Shown one piece after another: positions 10,845-23,000 of a DNA stretch of 64,000 nucleotides. Both the position numbers and the translations under genes were made by a program. The first letter of the stretch is position 1; the number at the start of each line of letters is the position of its first letter. This stretch comes from Toxoplasma gondii ME49 (Eukaryota > Apicomplexa > Conoidasida > Eucoccidiorida > Sarcocystidae), in assembly GCF_000006565.2 (NCBI RefSeq), contig NC_031471.1, positions 2,110,661 to 2,174,660 of the forward strand, given 5' to 3'. Under the pieces are notes generated by a model. It was given only the letters and a program-made list of their open reading frames with translations, did not search any database and had not been told where the DNA came from.

Positions 10845-13800
10845 ATGGAGGAGAGCGAGGCTCTTTTACAGGGCTCTCGCGAAGCCGAGGCGGAGTCGTC
10901 TCCACAGCTGCTGGATGATCGCGGAGAAAGGCGCAGTCAGTCTGTAGCGGAGGAGCTGTCGGCTTCCGCTCCAGGGCTTCTCGATGCTTCCTCGTACTCT
11001 GGGTCTGTCCAGGCTTCGTCCCCGCACCCATCTCTCTCCAGTGACGAACCCTACGGCAACGCATGCAGTGTGGCCGTCCCCACATCTCCTTTGCCCGCAT
11101 CAGCTGACTCAGCCCCCTCGGAAACTGAGGGAAAAGAAGCAGAGCCGCCGAATGTGTCTCTGCCTGCCTCGGGACGGTCTCCTCTTTATGAAGCTGCAGA
11201 CACCGACGTTCTTCTGGGGTGCAAGAACGGCCTCAGCAGGTCTCCCCGCAACGCTGCTCGAGATGCCTCCTCTCCCGTCACTTCCGTCCACTTCGGCGTG
11301 GATCCTGCCTCCTCTGTCGGTGTCTCATCTCCTGCTGCTGTTGCCGTCACTCAGGACTCTCCGAGTCTGCCCTCCCCTCCCTTGGAAACCTCTTCCCCTT
11401 TGTTGTCTTCGTCGCCGACTTTGTCGTCTCCTGAAACCCACAAGTCGCCCTCAGTTGTCTTCTCCGCCGATTCCCAGCTGTCTCTCTCTCCCGTCCCCCC
11501 CTCCTTCTCTTCGCCTCTGTCTCCTCCTCGTTCTCCTCCTCTGTCTCCTCCTCGTTCTCCTCCTCTGTCTCCTTCTCGTTTTTCGGCGCCTGAGTCTTCT
11601 CAACGTTCTGCTTCGCCTCCCGGCGTGAGCTCGTCGCTTCTCTTGGCCGTTCTGCGTCCTCTGCTGCTTCGGCTCCTTCCGGCTTCGCTGCAGGGGGTGG
11701 CTGCGGATGCGGTGTTGCTTCACCTCTCGCGAAAGCAGCTTCAGTTGTACGATGTGACGCTGCAGCCTCAGCTTCTGGATGCCTTCCACATGCCCTTCTA
11801 CCTCCTCTACGGCTACATCGGCTCGGTCCGCGTCTATGTGCCTGCACACGACGGGGCCGGGTCGTCAGCGGAAAGTCACTCAGCGGCACCTGCCTCTTCT
11901 GCGGCAGAGGGAGAAAGCCGTGGTTTGTCAACTCCGGAGCGGCCGTCTGAAGACGGCGGCGCGGGGACGAAGCAACTCGAGGAAGAGTCCGCAGGCGTTT
12001 CCGCTTCGGGCGGTGGGGTGTCTCCCTCGCCTTCCACTTCTACGGCAGCCGCGCTTCAGAAACAGCCCACGGGGCGCAGCACGCAGACACCTGGGGCGCA
12101 TGCAGTCACCTCGGAGGAGAGAGGGAAAGGAGCTGAAGGCGCGTCGGCCTCCGCTTCACTCGTCGTGGAGGTTTCGAAATTGATTCTCGTATTTGCGCCC
12201 AAACCTGTGGAGGAGTGCAGCGAGGCGGAGTTCGTGGCGAGGCTTCAGCAGCGTCGTCGGCGTCTTCTCGACGCCGCAGACCTGCAGATCATGGAAGAGG
12301 ATGTGCGGCTGCAACAAGGAAAGGAGACCCAGGAAGTGGACTCGAAGACTCCTGCCTCAGGCGGACTCACACGCCCCTTCTTTGCAGCTGCCGCTCTCCT
12401 TTCAAGATGGGTGAATCGCCTTCTGCAGGACCTCCTCATCGATGTCCAAGATGTGCACATTCGTCTCGAAGCTGTCTCCGTCCTCCCCCGCTCAGCTGCC
12501 GAGCACCTGTTCAACCCTGTGCGACCTCCTCTTCCGCTCGACCGTGTGCGCTCTCCCGCCCACCACAGAAACCTTAGAGACCTTGGCTCTCGCAACCTGT
12601 CGCGCTACGTGCATTCAGGCGACCAGCTGCAGACACAGGACTCTCTGCAGGCACAAGACGCTCTGCATCCGCCTCGGCATCGGGGAGCAGGGCGGGAGCG
12701 GCATGCAAGGCCCTTCAGAGGTGGCGGCGACGCCCAAGACGGGAAGACGACGCAGGCGGAATCGCAGAGATTGGAGAGCAGGGCGCGAGGTCGAAGCAGT
12801 GAAGGAGAGCTGCCAAAGACGCAGCGCTGTTCGACGGCCGCGCACCTGACGCGCGTTCTGCCCTTCGCTGTAGGCGTGACGCTCCGGCGTTTGCAGATTC
12901 GACAGGTAGGCGCCCATGTCTTTGCTGCGGCCGAGAAGGCCGATGCTGCGGGCGCTGCAAGTTTCTGGGAAGAGCAGGGCCAAGCGGGAGGTGGAGAAGC
13001 TGCAAGGGGAGAAGCCGCGCGAGAGCAGACGTCGAGTGAACTGGAGCCTCGAGAGGGAGAGTGGGAAGGAACGAACAGTGGAGGACAGAGCAACAGGGTC
13101 CGCTCCCGAAGAGACGGAGACTCTTCGGCACAGGACAAGGGAGAAGAAAGCGATGCGTCTCTGAATTCGGACGCCTTCCGATTCAGAGTCTTCGATGTGG
13201 AAGCTCTCGCAGTGTACACGCACTCCGAGACGCTCTTTCTTTCCCCGACAACGCGGACCAACAAAGAACTGCACGCGATGCTAGTCCAACGCATGCAGAC
13301 GCACTTGTCTGTCGCGTCCAGCGGAGGAGGCCCTTCTGGGCGGCTGGAAGTGGGTGCGGCACGGACTGCCTCGTCTGCAGCGAACTCTGGGGACGGTTTC
13401 TTGGCGCCTTCTTCGTCTCAAGGTCTCCCCAAAACTGTTCTCCCGAACGCACTGGATCCGGCCTCGCATCCGGGTACGCCTGGGTTAGAATCGGGGCGCG
13501 ATGTGAGGTCTGAAGGTTCCCAGAAGGAACAGAAGCGTGTCACGAACGTGCATGCGGCGACAGCGCTTTTAGAGCCGCTGCTTGGGTACTTGTTGGAGCC
13601 CGTCAGTGCCAGACTCTTTCTCCGCCAGGTGAATGGAGGAGAGAACGCGGCAAGGACCGGTGGAGGACGGCAACTCGGGGAGAAGGGAGGCGCTGTACGC
13701 GCGGAGAGTGAGAAAGGCTGCGACAAAGCTCTCGAGGAAAGAGGCGAGATTCACAGCAAAGATGAGGAGGCCGCGGGAGAAAAGGAAAACGTCGGGCGAG

Positions 13801-14037
13801 AAGAAGGCAAGGAGACGACCGAAGAGCGGCTAGCTTTGTGCGGAAACGGGGAGATGGACAGTGAAGCAGTTGCCTACGCCGCCTTGCTGCACTTGGACTC
13901 CGTCCAGATCGCCGTGCCTGTTCAGTACATGTACCAAGTCGTGTGGCTGTGGAGACTACTGGAAAAACACAAAGAAAAGGTTCTTCTCCTTGAGCGACGC
14001 ATCGAACTTTTTTACCCCTACCGTCCCCAGTGTCAAG
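10845..14037 (+). other. VPS13: VPS13 exon 1: disordered leader and chorein domain
   Basis: The exon encodes 1,064 residues. The first ~260 are Ser/Pro/Glu-rich and include a repeated SPPRSPPL octapeptide (about 11510-11585). Chorein-like sequence follows at about residues 263-335, ending LLYGYIGSVRVYVP, which matches the family's GFIG-(K/R)-(L/I)-x-(L/V)-x-(I/V)-P. Then come the conserved steps LLIDVQDVHIRLEAV, FRVFDVEALAVYT, LEPVSARLFLRQV and LHLDSVQIAVPVQYMYQVVWL. The donor GTGAGT begins at 14038. No Met occurs between residue 1 and the chorein start, so the leader is part of the protein if 10845 is the start. Confidence 0.88.
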
Positions 14038-17000
14038 GTGAGTCGGCAACCGGGCATCTATTCGCTGTCTCTTTATTACACGTTTCTTCCCCTAGCTCGA
14101 GATGGCGTTGACGGACCATCTGAAAGGATTATCTTTTATCGGGGACGGAACAGATGGATGATCCATGGATGGGTGGCTGAGGCGCGAATAGCCGACCTCG
14201 TTTTTTGCATGCCCAGAAGCTTCGAAGAGCTCTTCCTTCACATGGAGCGCAGGTGTGGCTGTCTGTACTGAGCTGTGAGTTTCCCCCACTGCCAGATGTT
14301 CTCCGTCTGCGTGAAGGTGTGGACTTGAAAGACCTTTCTTCTGTAGAAGCGTTTCACGGTCCCTTAGCTGGATAGGATTCGTGGAACCAGTGCAGAGTAA
14401 TCTGGCAAATGCAAGTCGCCACACGATATACACGGAAGGATCTGCGTCTCCCCGTGGCGCTTCCCTGTTTTCAAGTTTTTTCGTCTCTCCCCACCTCCGC
14501 TGTCCATCTCTTCAGTTCGCGGGAGTGCGCGTCTTTGGTGGAGCTACGCAATTGGCTGCGTGCTTCGCGAGCGCCGGTGTGCATGCGCGGGCATCGATCC
14601 GGCAGAGCTGTCCGCGGCCTCACATTCGCCAGGCCTGTCGCCCAGCAGCCGAGGCCCCCCTTTCCCCGCTGACTTCCCCGCAGGCGTGCTCGCTTTCGGG
14701 GAGACGATAAAACAGGCTCGTCTCCACCAGAAAGGCCGCGAGTACCAAAACCACCTTCTCGCTGTTCTCCGGAACAGGGCGAGTGCGGAGGACCTGCGCT
14801 GTGTCGAATCGCTGCAGCGAGAGCTCCCCATGCAGATTCTCCTAAGCAGTCACATTCAGGCCCGACGCGCCTTCCTTGCAGAGCGCAAGCAGCAGCCGCG
14901 GGGCTTTGGGGCTACGCTGTGGGGCGCCATCTGGGGCCGCAGCAACAATGGCGAGGCTCCTGAGGGACAGGAAGCGGCTTCGGAGACTAGCGGTCCTCCA
15001 CGGGTCTCGCTGACCCAGCGGGACCGGCTGCTCGGGAGCCGAAACGCGATCAAGAACACCCAAGACGACCATGAACAGCTCAGCGATGAGGAATTCCTCG
15101 ACGCGTGGTCAGAGGTACGCTTCTTTTGTTTCACAAATGAACAGCTTGCGCACACCGGGTGGGGGGGGGGGGGTTCTCTGGGCGTCGCGGACTGATTCGC
15201 GAGGGAGATCGATCGATTCTAGGCATCTACACGAAGGCAAATCGACGGGTGCACCGCTTTTCGTGAGCAGCATGGAAAGTGCTTCGTACGCAGTGGTAGC
15301 CAGAGCATGTCTGGAAAACCGACATTTGGAGAGAAGCGCTAGGCAGGCTTGTTGAAAAGGTGGTTGTTCTCTTCTTGCTGCCGGTTGCGTCGTGTGAGGC
15401 TTGCCTGGTCTCTTGGGTGAGGCGCATCGGAGGCTTGATTGGCCTCTCAGCGTTTACATGCTGTTTTCCGCTACGGCGAAGCAGAGAGCGTTCCTTCGCA
15501 AATATTCATGAAGTGTCGGTATGGACTTTGGTTTGAAGCCTCTGTGGGCATCTGTATGGCGAGCGTTCGCCACATATCATCGCCTGTTAACCCCATGTTG
15601 TCTGTTCCCCAGCCACTTTCGTCTTTCGACGCCGAGCAACGCATGCATGATCACAGCCTCTGCATCGACGGTCCTGGTGACCCAGCGAGGAAGGGAAGAA
15701 CAGAATGCCAGTCTTCGTCGGTTTCCCTTCAAGAGCCTGCGTCTCGTGAACTCGATTTCGAGCGACGAGCCGCTGTCGAGGGTTCGTCAAATGTCCTAAA
15801 GATAGAATCGTCTACAGACCTGCACGTGGAGCAGATAGACCGTGAAGCTCTTGACCGATCTGCACTGCCACAGGCCGCAGATGAGAGGGGCGGACATCAA
15901 GATGGCGGCCATCGACGTGACGTCAGAGAGACGCTGGAGGGGCCTGAGTTTCTTCGTCGATCGTCGTCTTCTCACTTGGCGGATTTCTTCGATTGCCAAG
16001 AGGAACTCGATGAAAAGCAGAGACACGAGCAAGAGTTGCAGTTGGCTGCGAGGGCTGCGGCAGACGCTGCGAAGGCGGCAGACGAAGAGGCGCAGATTCT
16101 TTGGACTCAGAAGAACCAGCAGTTAGACCGGCCTTTCCTCGCGCTTTCTGTTCTGCTGAGAGCAGCAGGTGTGGAACTAGTAGGCGCGAGAACCGAGCGA
16201 TGCCGCGGCCGCAAAGGTGTCTCTCCTGTGGCTCTTTCGGAAGATTGTTCCCGCGGCGAGACGGCGAGTTTCTCCAAGTGCAGCGAAGACAGGAAAGAGA
16301 CCCCCGGGAGCCCGACGGAGGCCGAGACGAAGCAGGGAGAGGCCGAAACGTTTGGCGACGGTCGTGGCGGCGACAGATGCTTTCAGGCAACCCAGGAGCG
16401 GAAGCTGGGAGAGCGGTCCGTCCGGAGACACGAGAATCAAGAGTGGGACGAAAAGGTGCACTTCCGCATGGGTGGCACGCTGCGGGAGATGCGGATTCAT
16501 CTGGTGTACGGCGACCTTCAAACCCGCGTCAGAGTTGGCCTGCGGGATATAGCCGTCGTGCATCAGCGGGGATGTGTCAAACAACGCCTGGTGTACAGAC
16601 AGCTCACGTTGGAGCGGCCACTCCTTCTGGTCTCTCTGTCACGCATCTTGGTTCCAGGGGTTGCTGGTGAGGCGTCTGTTGAGTCGCCGAGCGCCGCGCT
16701 GAGAAGCGGTGGGACTCCAACAGCTTTCTCCGACAGTGTACGAAGGTCGCAGTTCCACACCGCTGCTCTGGCGAGCTTCCTGTGTCGAGATGCGGCTTCA
16801 TCGCCTCTGTCCCCCCACACACAGGGAGTGCCGACACCTGCCGAAAACGATCCAGGAGCTCTGCGCCCTGTCGCCTGTCCAGTCTCCCCCACTGTGCCGG
16901 GGGGTGGAGCGCACAGTCCATTGGCGCGGACATTAGTGAACGAGACAGGGGAAGGAGCGGGAAGTTCAGAGGTTCGTTTAGTTCTCCGTCACTTCGTCTG

Positions 17001-20000
17001 TGTGTATGCGCAAGAAGCCGCCCAAGACGTCGCTGTCCTCGCAAGCGAGGTCCAGAACAGCCTTCGGTGGCAGGTCCCGTCCTACAACAGTCCTCGGACA
17101 GGCGACTCTTTTCCTGGCCTTGGTCACAGACAGCGCGGCGCGATTGTAGAGGAGGGTGGGAAAGAAGTGAGTGTGGAGATGCAGAGCATGCCCGACAGAG
17201 AAGACAAGACACTGGCAGACGCCAAGAGTACGGAAGGGTGTGCGGAACCTCCGGGGAGTCCAGACGCAACGCGGGAGAAGGCGATGGCGCCCGGGGGGTT
17301 CCACCCTTCGGCTCTGGCTTCAGGCGCCAACGCTTCACTTTGCGACCTCTCTCGAGCAGAGGCCTCTCATAGGCCGGCGATGAACAGGATGACGCCGCGT
17401 CATCTCTTGCTTCGCAGCCGCGAACGCCTGAAGGCGCTAAGTCTCTCCACCAAGTACTTCATCCAGCTCTGTGCCCCCACAGTTGTTCTCCCAACGAGGA
17501 CGGAGCGATTCGGAGAGGCACCTGTCGTCGCGCTGCATCTTGGAGAAATCCACGTAAGTGCGAGACGGCCGCGAAGCGACCTATGAAAGGCCAGATAACA
17601 TGGAATGCAAAGCGTCGTTCCAATGTTCAGATACACAGTAACCTCCTGTAGCCAAGGCAGTACATAGGAGATTGGGGAACTGAGGATTCGAAGGGCTGTA
17701 CCACCTCTGGAACTCACTGTCCCCATGGCCGGACACATTGTCCGACGGCATTTCTATGAGGCAGATGCTCACCGCCACGGAAGCAGTGATCACTACCAGT
17801 GCACCAGATGCACCCGAAGTGTATCTGAACGGTGGAGCGACACCTTAGACCATTTGGAGCACACCAGTCATTTTGAGTCTTTTAGACACAGGCGTCTCTC
17901 TTCGGGAAACAACCGCATTCTCCTGGTGTCTGTAGCTTGGCCGAGATGAGTCGGGCGCGGCTGCGGTTTGCAGCCAAAAAAATGACGCATTGACAAACGA
18001 GGAAGCAAAGCATGTCAGAGTGGCGAAGGGACGCCGCCAGAAAACTGTGGCAACGGAACGAGGAAACTCGTGTAAGACTTCTCGGTGCCTCTGTTCTAAC
18101 ATTTCACACCGGTCGTCGTTTGTTCGTTTCTCTTGTGTTTTTATCGAAACGCGTACGAGCGTCGAACACGTTGCGAAAGGCGCTGGGATGCCGTACAGAA
18201 TCGTAACTTACTGTAGTGACGTTCTGCCGTCCCCGGCTTGCTGCCGGAGCGGAGGTGAACCACCACACGAAGCTGTGTGAGGATATTCGCAATGAATAAT
18301 AATAAATATTTTTTCATCTGGGACTGCAAAAAAGCTACCTGGTTTAACAGTTCTTCCGTCTGATGTCACGCGTTCTGTCGCAGACGCTCCACCTTTTCAG
18401 AGACCTGTATGCCGCTGTAGGTCTCTTTCGGTCTCATCCTCTCGCCTCTCCCTGTCACTCTTTGTTACCTCGCTTTTTCTCTGTTTCTTCTTCGGCTGCA
18501 GGTGTACAGTGTCGATTCCCCGGACGGCCCCCAGAAAGGCGCGTTGTGTCAACCTTCGTCTCTGGCAGAGCCGTTTTTCGTGAGTCCCGCCGGCGCAGTT
18601 TGCTCCCCAGCGGCCAAGGCGTTCCTCCGCTCACCTGCGACGGGTGCAACTGCCTTTCATCTCGTCGACTTGCCAGGCGCATGCGGGGCAGCCTCGATGG
18701 CGGAGCAGGCTGTTTGGCCTCCTTTCTCGTCTTCGGGTGTGCCCCGTTTCCAGACTGGATCCGGAGAGGCGATTCATCGCCCGTCTTCAGAAAATGTGAG
18801 GAAGGCGAACGCGGTGGACACGCGGCGAGATGAGGCAGCGCAGGGGCTTCGCATGCTGGTGGGGTCGAGAGTGAGACACTTTGTCGTCCTTGATGAGTTC
18901 CAGGTCCACCGGTACTCCTCGTTAGTTGCCTTCACGGCCTCCCTCGATGCCCTCAAAACAAAGGTCGCCGCAGGAAGAGAACACCGCGACGGCGGTGATA
19001 CTCTGAGCGGAGACGAGGAGGAAAAACGAGGAACGACCGGGGCAGCAGACGAGAAGGGAGACGAGAAGCCGGTTGTCGATGGTGGGAGCGCAGGCGAAGA
19101 GAGAACTCGGGATGAAAAGCGGTTGGAGACGCAGGATGCAAGTTCCGTGAGGAGACGTCTGAGTGCATGTGACTCTCTGCTCCGCAGAAGAACCGAGGGC
19201 TTGTGTCTTCTCGATCGCGTTGGAATGTGCTTTGCGGTAGATATCACATCTTACCAAGTCGTGGATCTGCGCGCGCTCATTCTGCCCGCGGCTCTCCTTC
19301 CCTCGCCTAAAGCAGCGAACCCGGTAGCAGCCGCCTCGAGTCCTGACACCTCTGCTGTCGCAGCCGTCTCTGGCGACGCTGGCGACAAAGTGTCTCCTGA
19401 CTCAGGGCCTGGCGGAACCGCCGCAGTCTCGCCGGTTGAACGAAGACCGGAGTCAGGCGACATTAGGCAACACTGGCGATCTGCGTCCTCTCCTCTGGAA
19501 AGCGACGCAGAGCCAGAAGAAACGTCCGGGCACCAGTCGATCATGCTGGTCAAGGGCGTGCTTCCCACTGTGTCACTGCACCTCAGTAGTGTGGCACTCG
19601 ATAGTGTCTTCAGGTACGTACACGCCATGCAGAAAGCAGGGAGGAGAACAAGACAGAGAACGAGAGACAGAGGACATGGGAGAAGTGAAGAGGGAGAACA
19701 CAGGGGGATCTGTTGCGCGGCGACCTAGCACGTCGTATGCAGAAGTCGATCTGCGGGGCGGTGGTCCTGTGCAGCCCAGTGAGGTGGTGGTGTACAGCAC
19801 TCACAAAGAACTTGGTTGGATGTTTCTCACAACTGGAGAGAGGATAGACCTTGTAGCGTTTATTTTGTTGGCACTATTGAGGTCGAACCAACACTGTCAA
19901 TGCTAACGCGTTCGCGAGGGTACTAAGCGGGTGTATTCAGTATTCCCAGTACCGACTATCCAGTGTTTTCAGTTGTTCTCCATCAACGCCTAGCTTGTTG

Positions 20001-23000
20001 GCTCTAAATCCTTCACCTGTTTAGAATACAGGTATCGATGCATGCGAAACAACCCGAGAACACGAATAGGGGGGCGGTGAATTCTAGCGAAGCATCCGGG
20101 TTTGGCTGCGAGTTCTGCAGTTCCTGGAAAAGCTCCGCATGTGTTTAAGCGAACGACCACACAAGGTAGTTCGTGAGACTTGTGCCCCTTAGTCGATAGA
20201 GTGACCCTTGGGAAAGAAAGTGTCCCCCCAAAAGTGAATCGCACTGCGGGTGTGTGAACGACGCGCGCTTCGTTAAAATGAACTCAGTAATGATTTCTTT
20301 ACTAGATCTGTCGCAGAATGAATTCCTCGGGTTCTTGGCGTTTGCTAGTTCGAGACATCCACTTTGAAGTGGCATTTTTTATTTTTCCCTATGTCCATCC
20401 ACGTCTCTCCCCTCTCTTGTGTTTCTCCTCTGTCCGTGTCTCTTTTCCTCATCGTCGTGACCTGTGTTTTTTCTCTTCCTTTCCTCTGCGCAGAGCGGTC
20501 GCGATTCTGCAGACACCGGTGCTGCCAGCGCGGGCCGAGGAGGCGGCTGACGCTCCCACGGCAGTTCCTGATTCTCCACCGAGTCCTCCCAGCCGCCTCT
20601 CTTCTGCTTCTTCCGTTTCAAAGCCTCAAGCCGCTGGACTTCGTCAGAGGTCACTAGAAACGCTTTCTGCGGTCTCTTCCCTACAGCCCGCCTCCGCGGC
20701 ATCATGTGTCCACCCGGAGAGGTCGCGGGAAAGGCGAGAAGACAGAGACGGCAAAAAGGGGAAGGGGGAGTCGAGCTCTCCCTCACGATCGCCGGGAGGT
20801 GTCTCCAGTAGTCTGTTCATTCGAACTACATCTCTCTTTCCCTCATTGATGGCGACGCTGACTCTCCAGCGCATGTCTATCCGGTTCCACTGTATCGACA
20901 AACCGTCGCGGGGGTCTTCAGGTCTGTCCGTGTGCAGGCCGAGGCGAAGGGCCTCCGGTGTCTCTTCTGGTGCATCTTGCGACGAACAAGAAGCCTTGCG
21001 GGACTTCGAACGCAAGGGCGTTGTCGAGTTGCGGACAGCCGACGTGTCAGTGTACGTCGAACGCGGGGATCTGGGACAAAACGTCGTGCTTCAGATGGTT
21101 TCCCTGGACCTCATCGAGCCCCAGCTTCCGGAGGGCCACCCAGATCGGGAGATCCTGCAGACGGTGAAGAAGAAGGGCGCAGCCGAGTGGGCAACGAATG
21201 GAAGAACTTCGGCGCCTTGTTTGGGAACCGGACGCCTCACACCCGGCAGAGAAGCACGAGGAGACACTGATGAGGTGCTGGCGCCGAGGACGAAGGACAA
21301 TGAGACAGACTCTGCATGTGTGTCGATCTTGTTTTCCTCGCGGGCGCCCTCACCGGTGTCTCATGCGCCAGCCTGTGTCCAGAGGGACACGGCGCTCGAG
21401 TCTGGCTGCGATCGCCTTCGCCCCTCCAGCGACGAGAACGTGGAAGGGGGGCCAAAGAGAAACCAAGAAGGCGGCGTTCAGAAAATTGCCGAGACACCAC
21501 GGACGCGTTTGCAGGTCTCTATCCGGTCGTATGTATGTGTGACGTTCCGTCCTGATGTGCTCTCCAGCTTGGTTTTGTTTCTCAAGCAGCCCGCTCCTCC
21601 CGCGCATCGGAATCTTCAGACTGGGGGAGCTGAGAGATCTGCATCTCCCGCTCGTGTCCAGGAGGCACCGTCTCGGAGTTCGCCTGGGACATCAGCTGTT
21701 CGGAGTGAACAAGTGGGAGGTGTCCCAGAACCAGGCGACACTTGCGACGCCGACGGCGTTCGGGGTTCAGAGCCTGAGCGAGCAGGAGCCTCACGGTTAG
21801 GTGACACGACTGGCGAGGAGACCGGAGCTGTCCCGCCTTCTTCCTGGAGAACGACCGTGTCTCTGACAGCCCCGGAAGCTGCAGCCATCGAGCGAGAGCT
21901 GAATCCCCTCGACACAGAGATTGGACTTAGTCTCGAGGGCGTCCAGCTGATCTGGGTGGACCAGGTGTCCCAGCGGCACTTTGCCGTTTCCAGCTTTGAT
22001 GGAGCTGAAATTGGTTTGTCTCTCCGACCCTTCTCGACCGACTGTCACGTCACCCTGCAGAACTTCACGCTGTCCTTCCTGTCCCCAGCCGATGCAAGAA
22101 AGAGACGCAGTCAAGCGGCAAGACGTCGAACCCGCGCAAAGACAGACCGCTCTCCGGGTCCCCTGGAGCCTAGGGAGTCTCCGAGTCTGTCCACCGCGCG
22201 TCCTGACAAATACGACGGAGAACGAACCGAGGCGAGACATGGACAAGAAGACGCGGGAGCGGGAGACGCCGGCGGCTGCCGAGCCGGAACGACAAGGCAC
22301 CGAATGCCCAAGGCAACTCAACAGTTCGCGCCGCAACTTGCCACGAAGATTGTCGGCCTTCTCCCAGGACAGCCGTATGTTCTTCGAGTCAACATGCGAA
22401 GCGTCCATCCGTCGCTTCCGTCTTTCTCCGGGCACTCTCTGCTCCTCAAAGTCGACATGGGGTCCATCGAGCTAGTCTACCTCCACAAGAAGTTCTGGAA
22501 GGTCTTCGACTGGATTCTTGACCCCTTCATCAGCATTCTCACTGCCAGTCCCTCGGACTCGGCCCCTGTGCCCCCCCCGCCGACCACTGTCTCTTCCCGT
22601 CGACCCGCTTCACCGCGCTCCCCTGTCTCCCATGCATGCGCGCCTTCTCTCACGTGTGTCGATCGCCACAACGGCGTCCTCGAATTCCCCAATCGAGGCC
22701 TCGCGCGTCTCCGTACTCTCCTGGACTTCCTCTCTCAGCATTCTCGGGCTCCCCCACCTCCGCCTCGGCCTCACCCGCCTGCGCCCTTCCACACAGAAGT
22801 CTCTACGGGATTCCGCGAGTCGGGATCTGGAAACGCCTTCGCGTGCTGCTGCAGCTGCGGCACACCCTTCCACTCGCCGCGAGCAGCCGCGTATCTCAGG
22901 CAGCTTCGACTTCTCGGACCCCTCACCACTCCTCCGCTGCATCTCCTTAGCTACGATGTCACCATTCGCTCTCCTGTAGTGTTTGTCCCCGGGGCTGTAG

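Noticed and set aside
11347..13294. Long minus-strand frames opposite VPS13 exon 1
   Set aside because: They are antisense shadows of a GC-rich coding exon; the plus strand carries the chorein and following VPS13 motifs.
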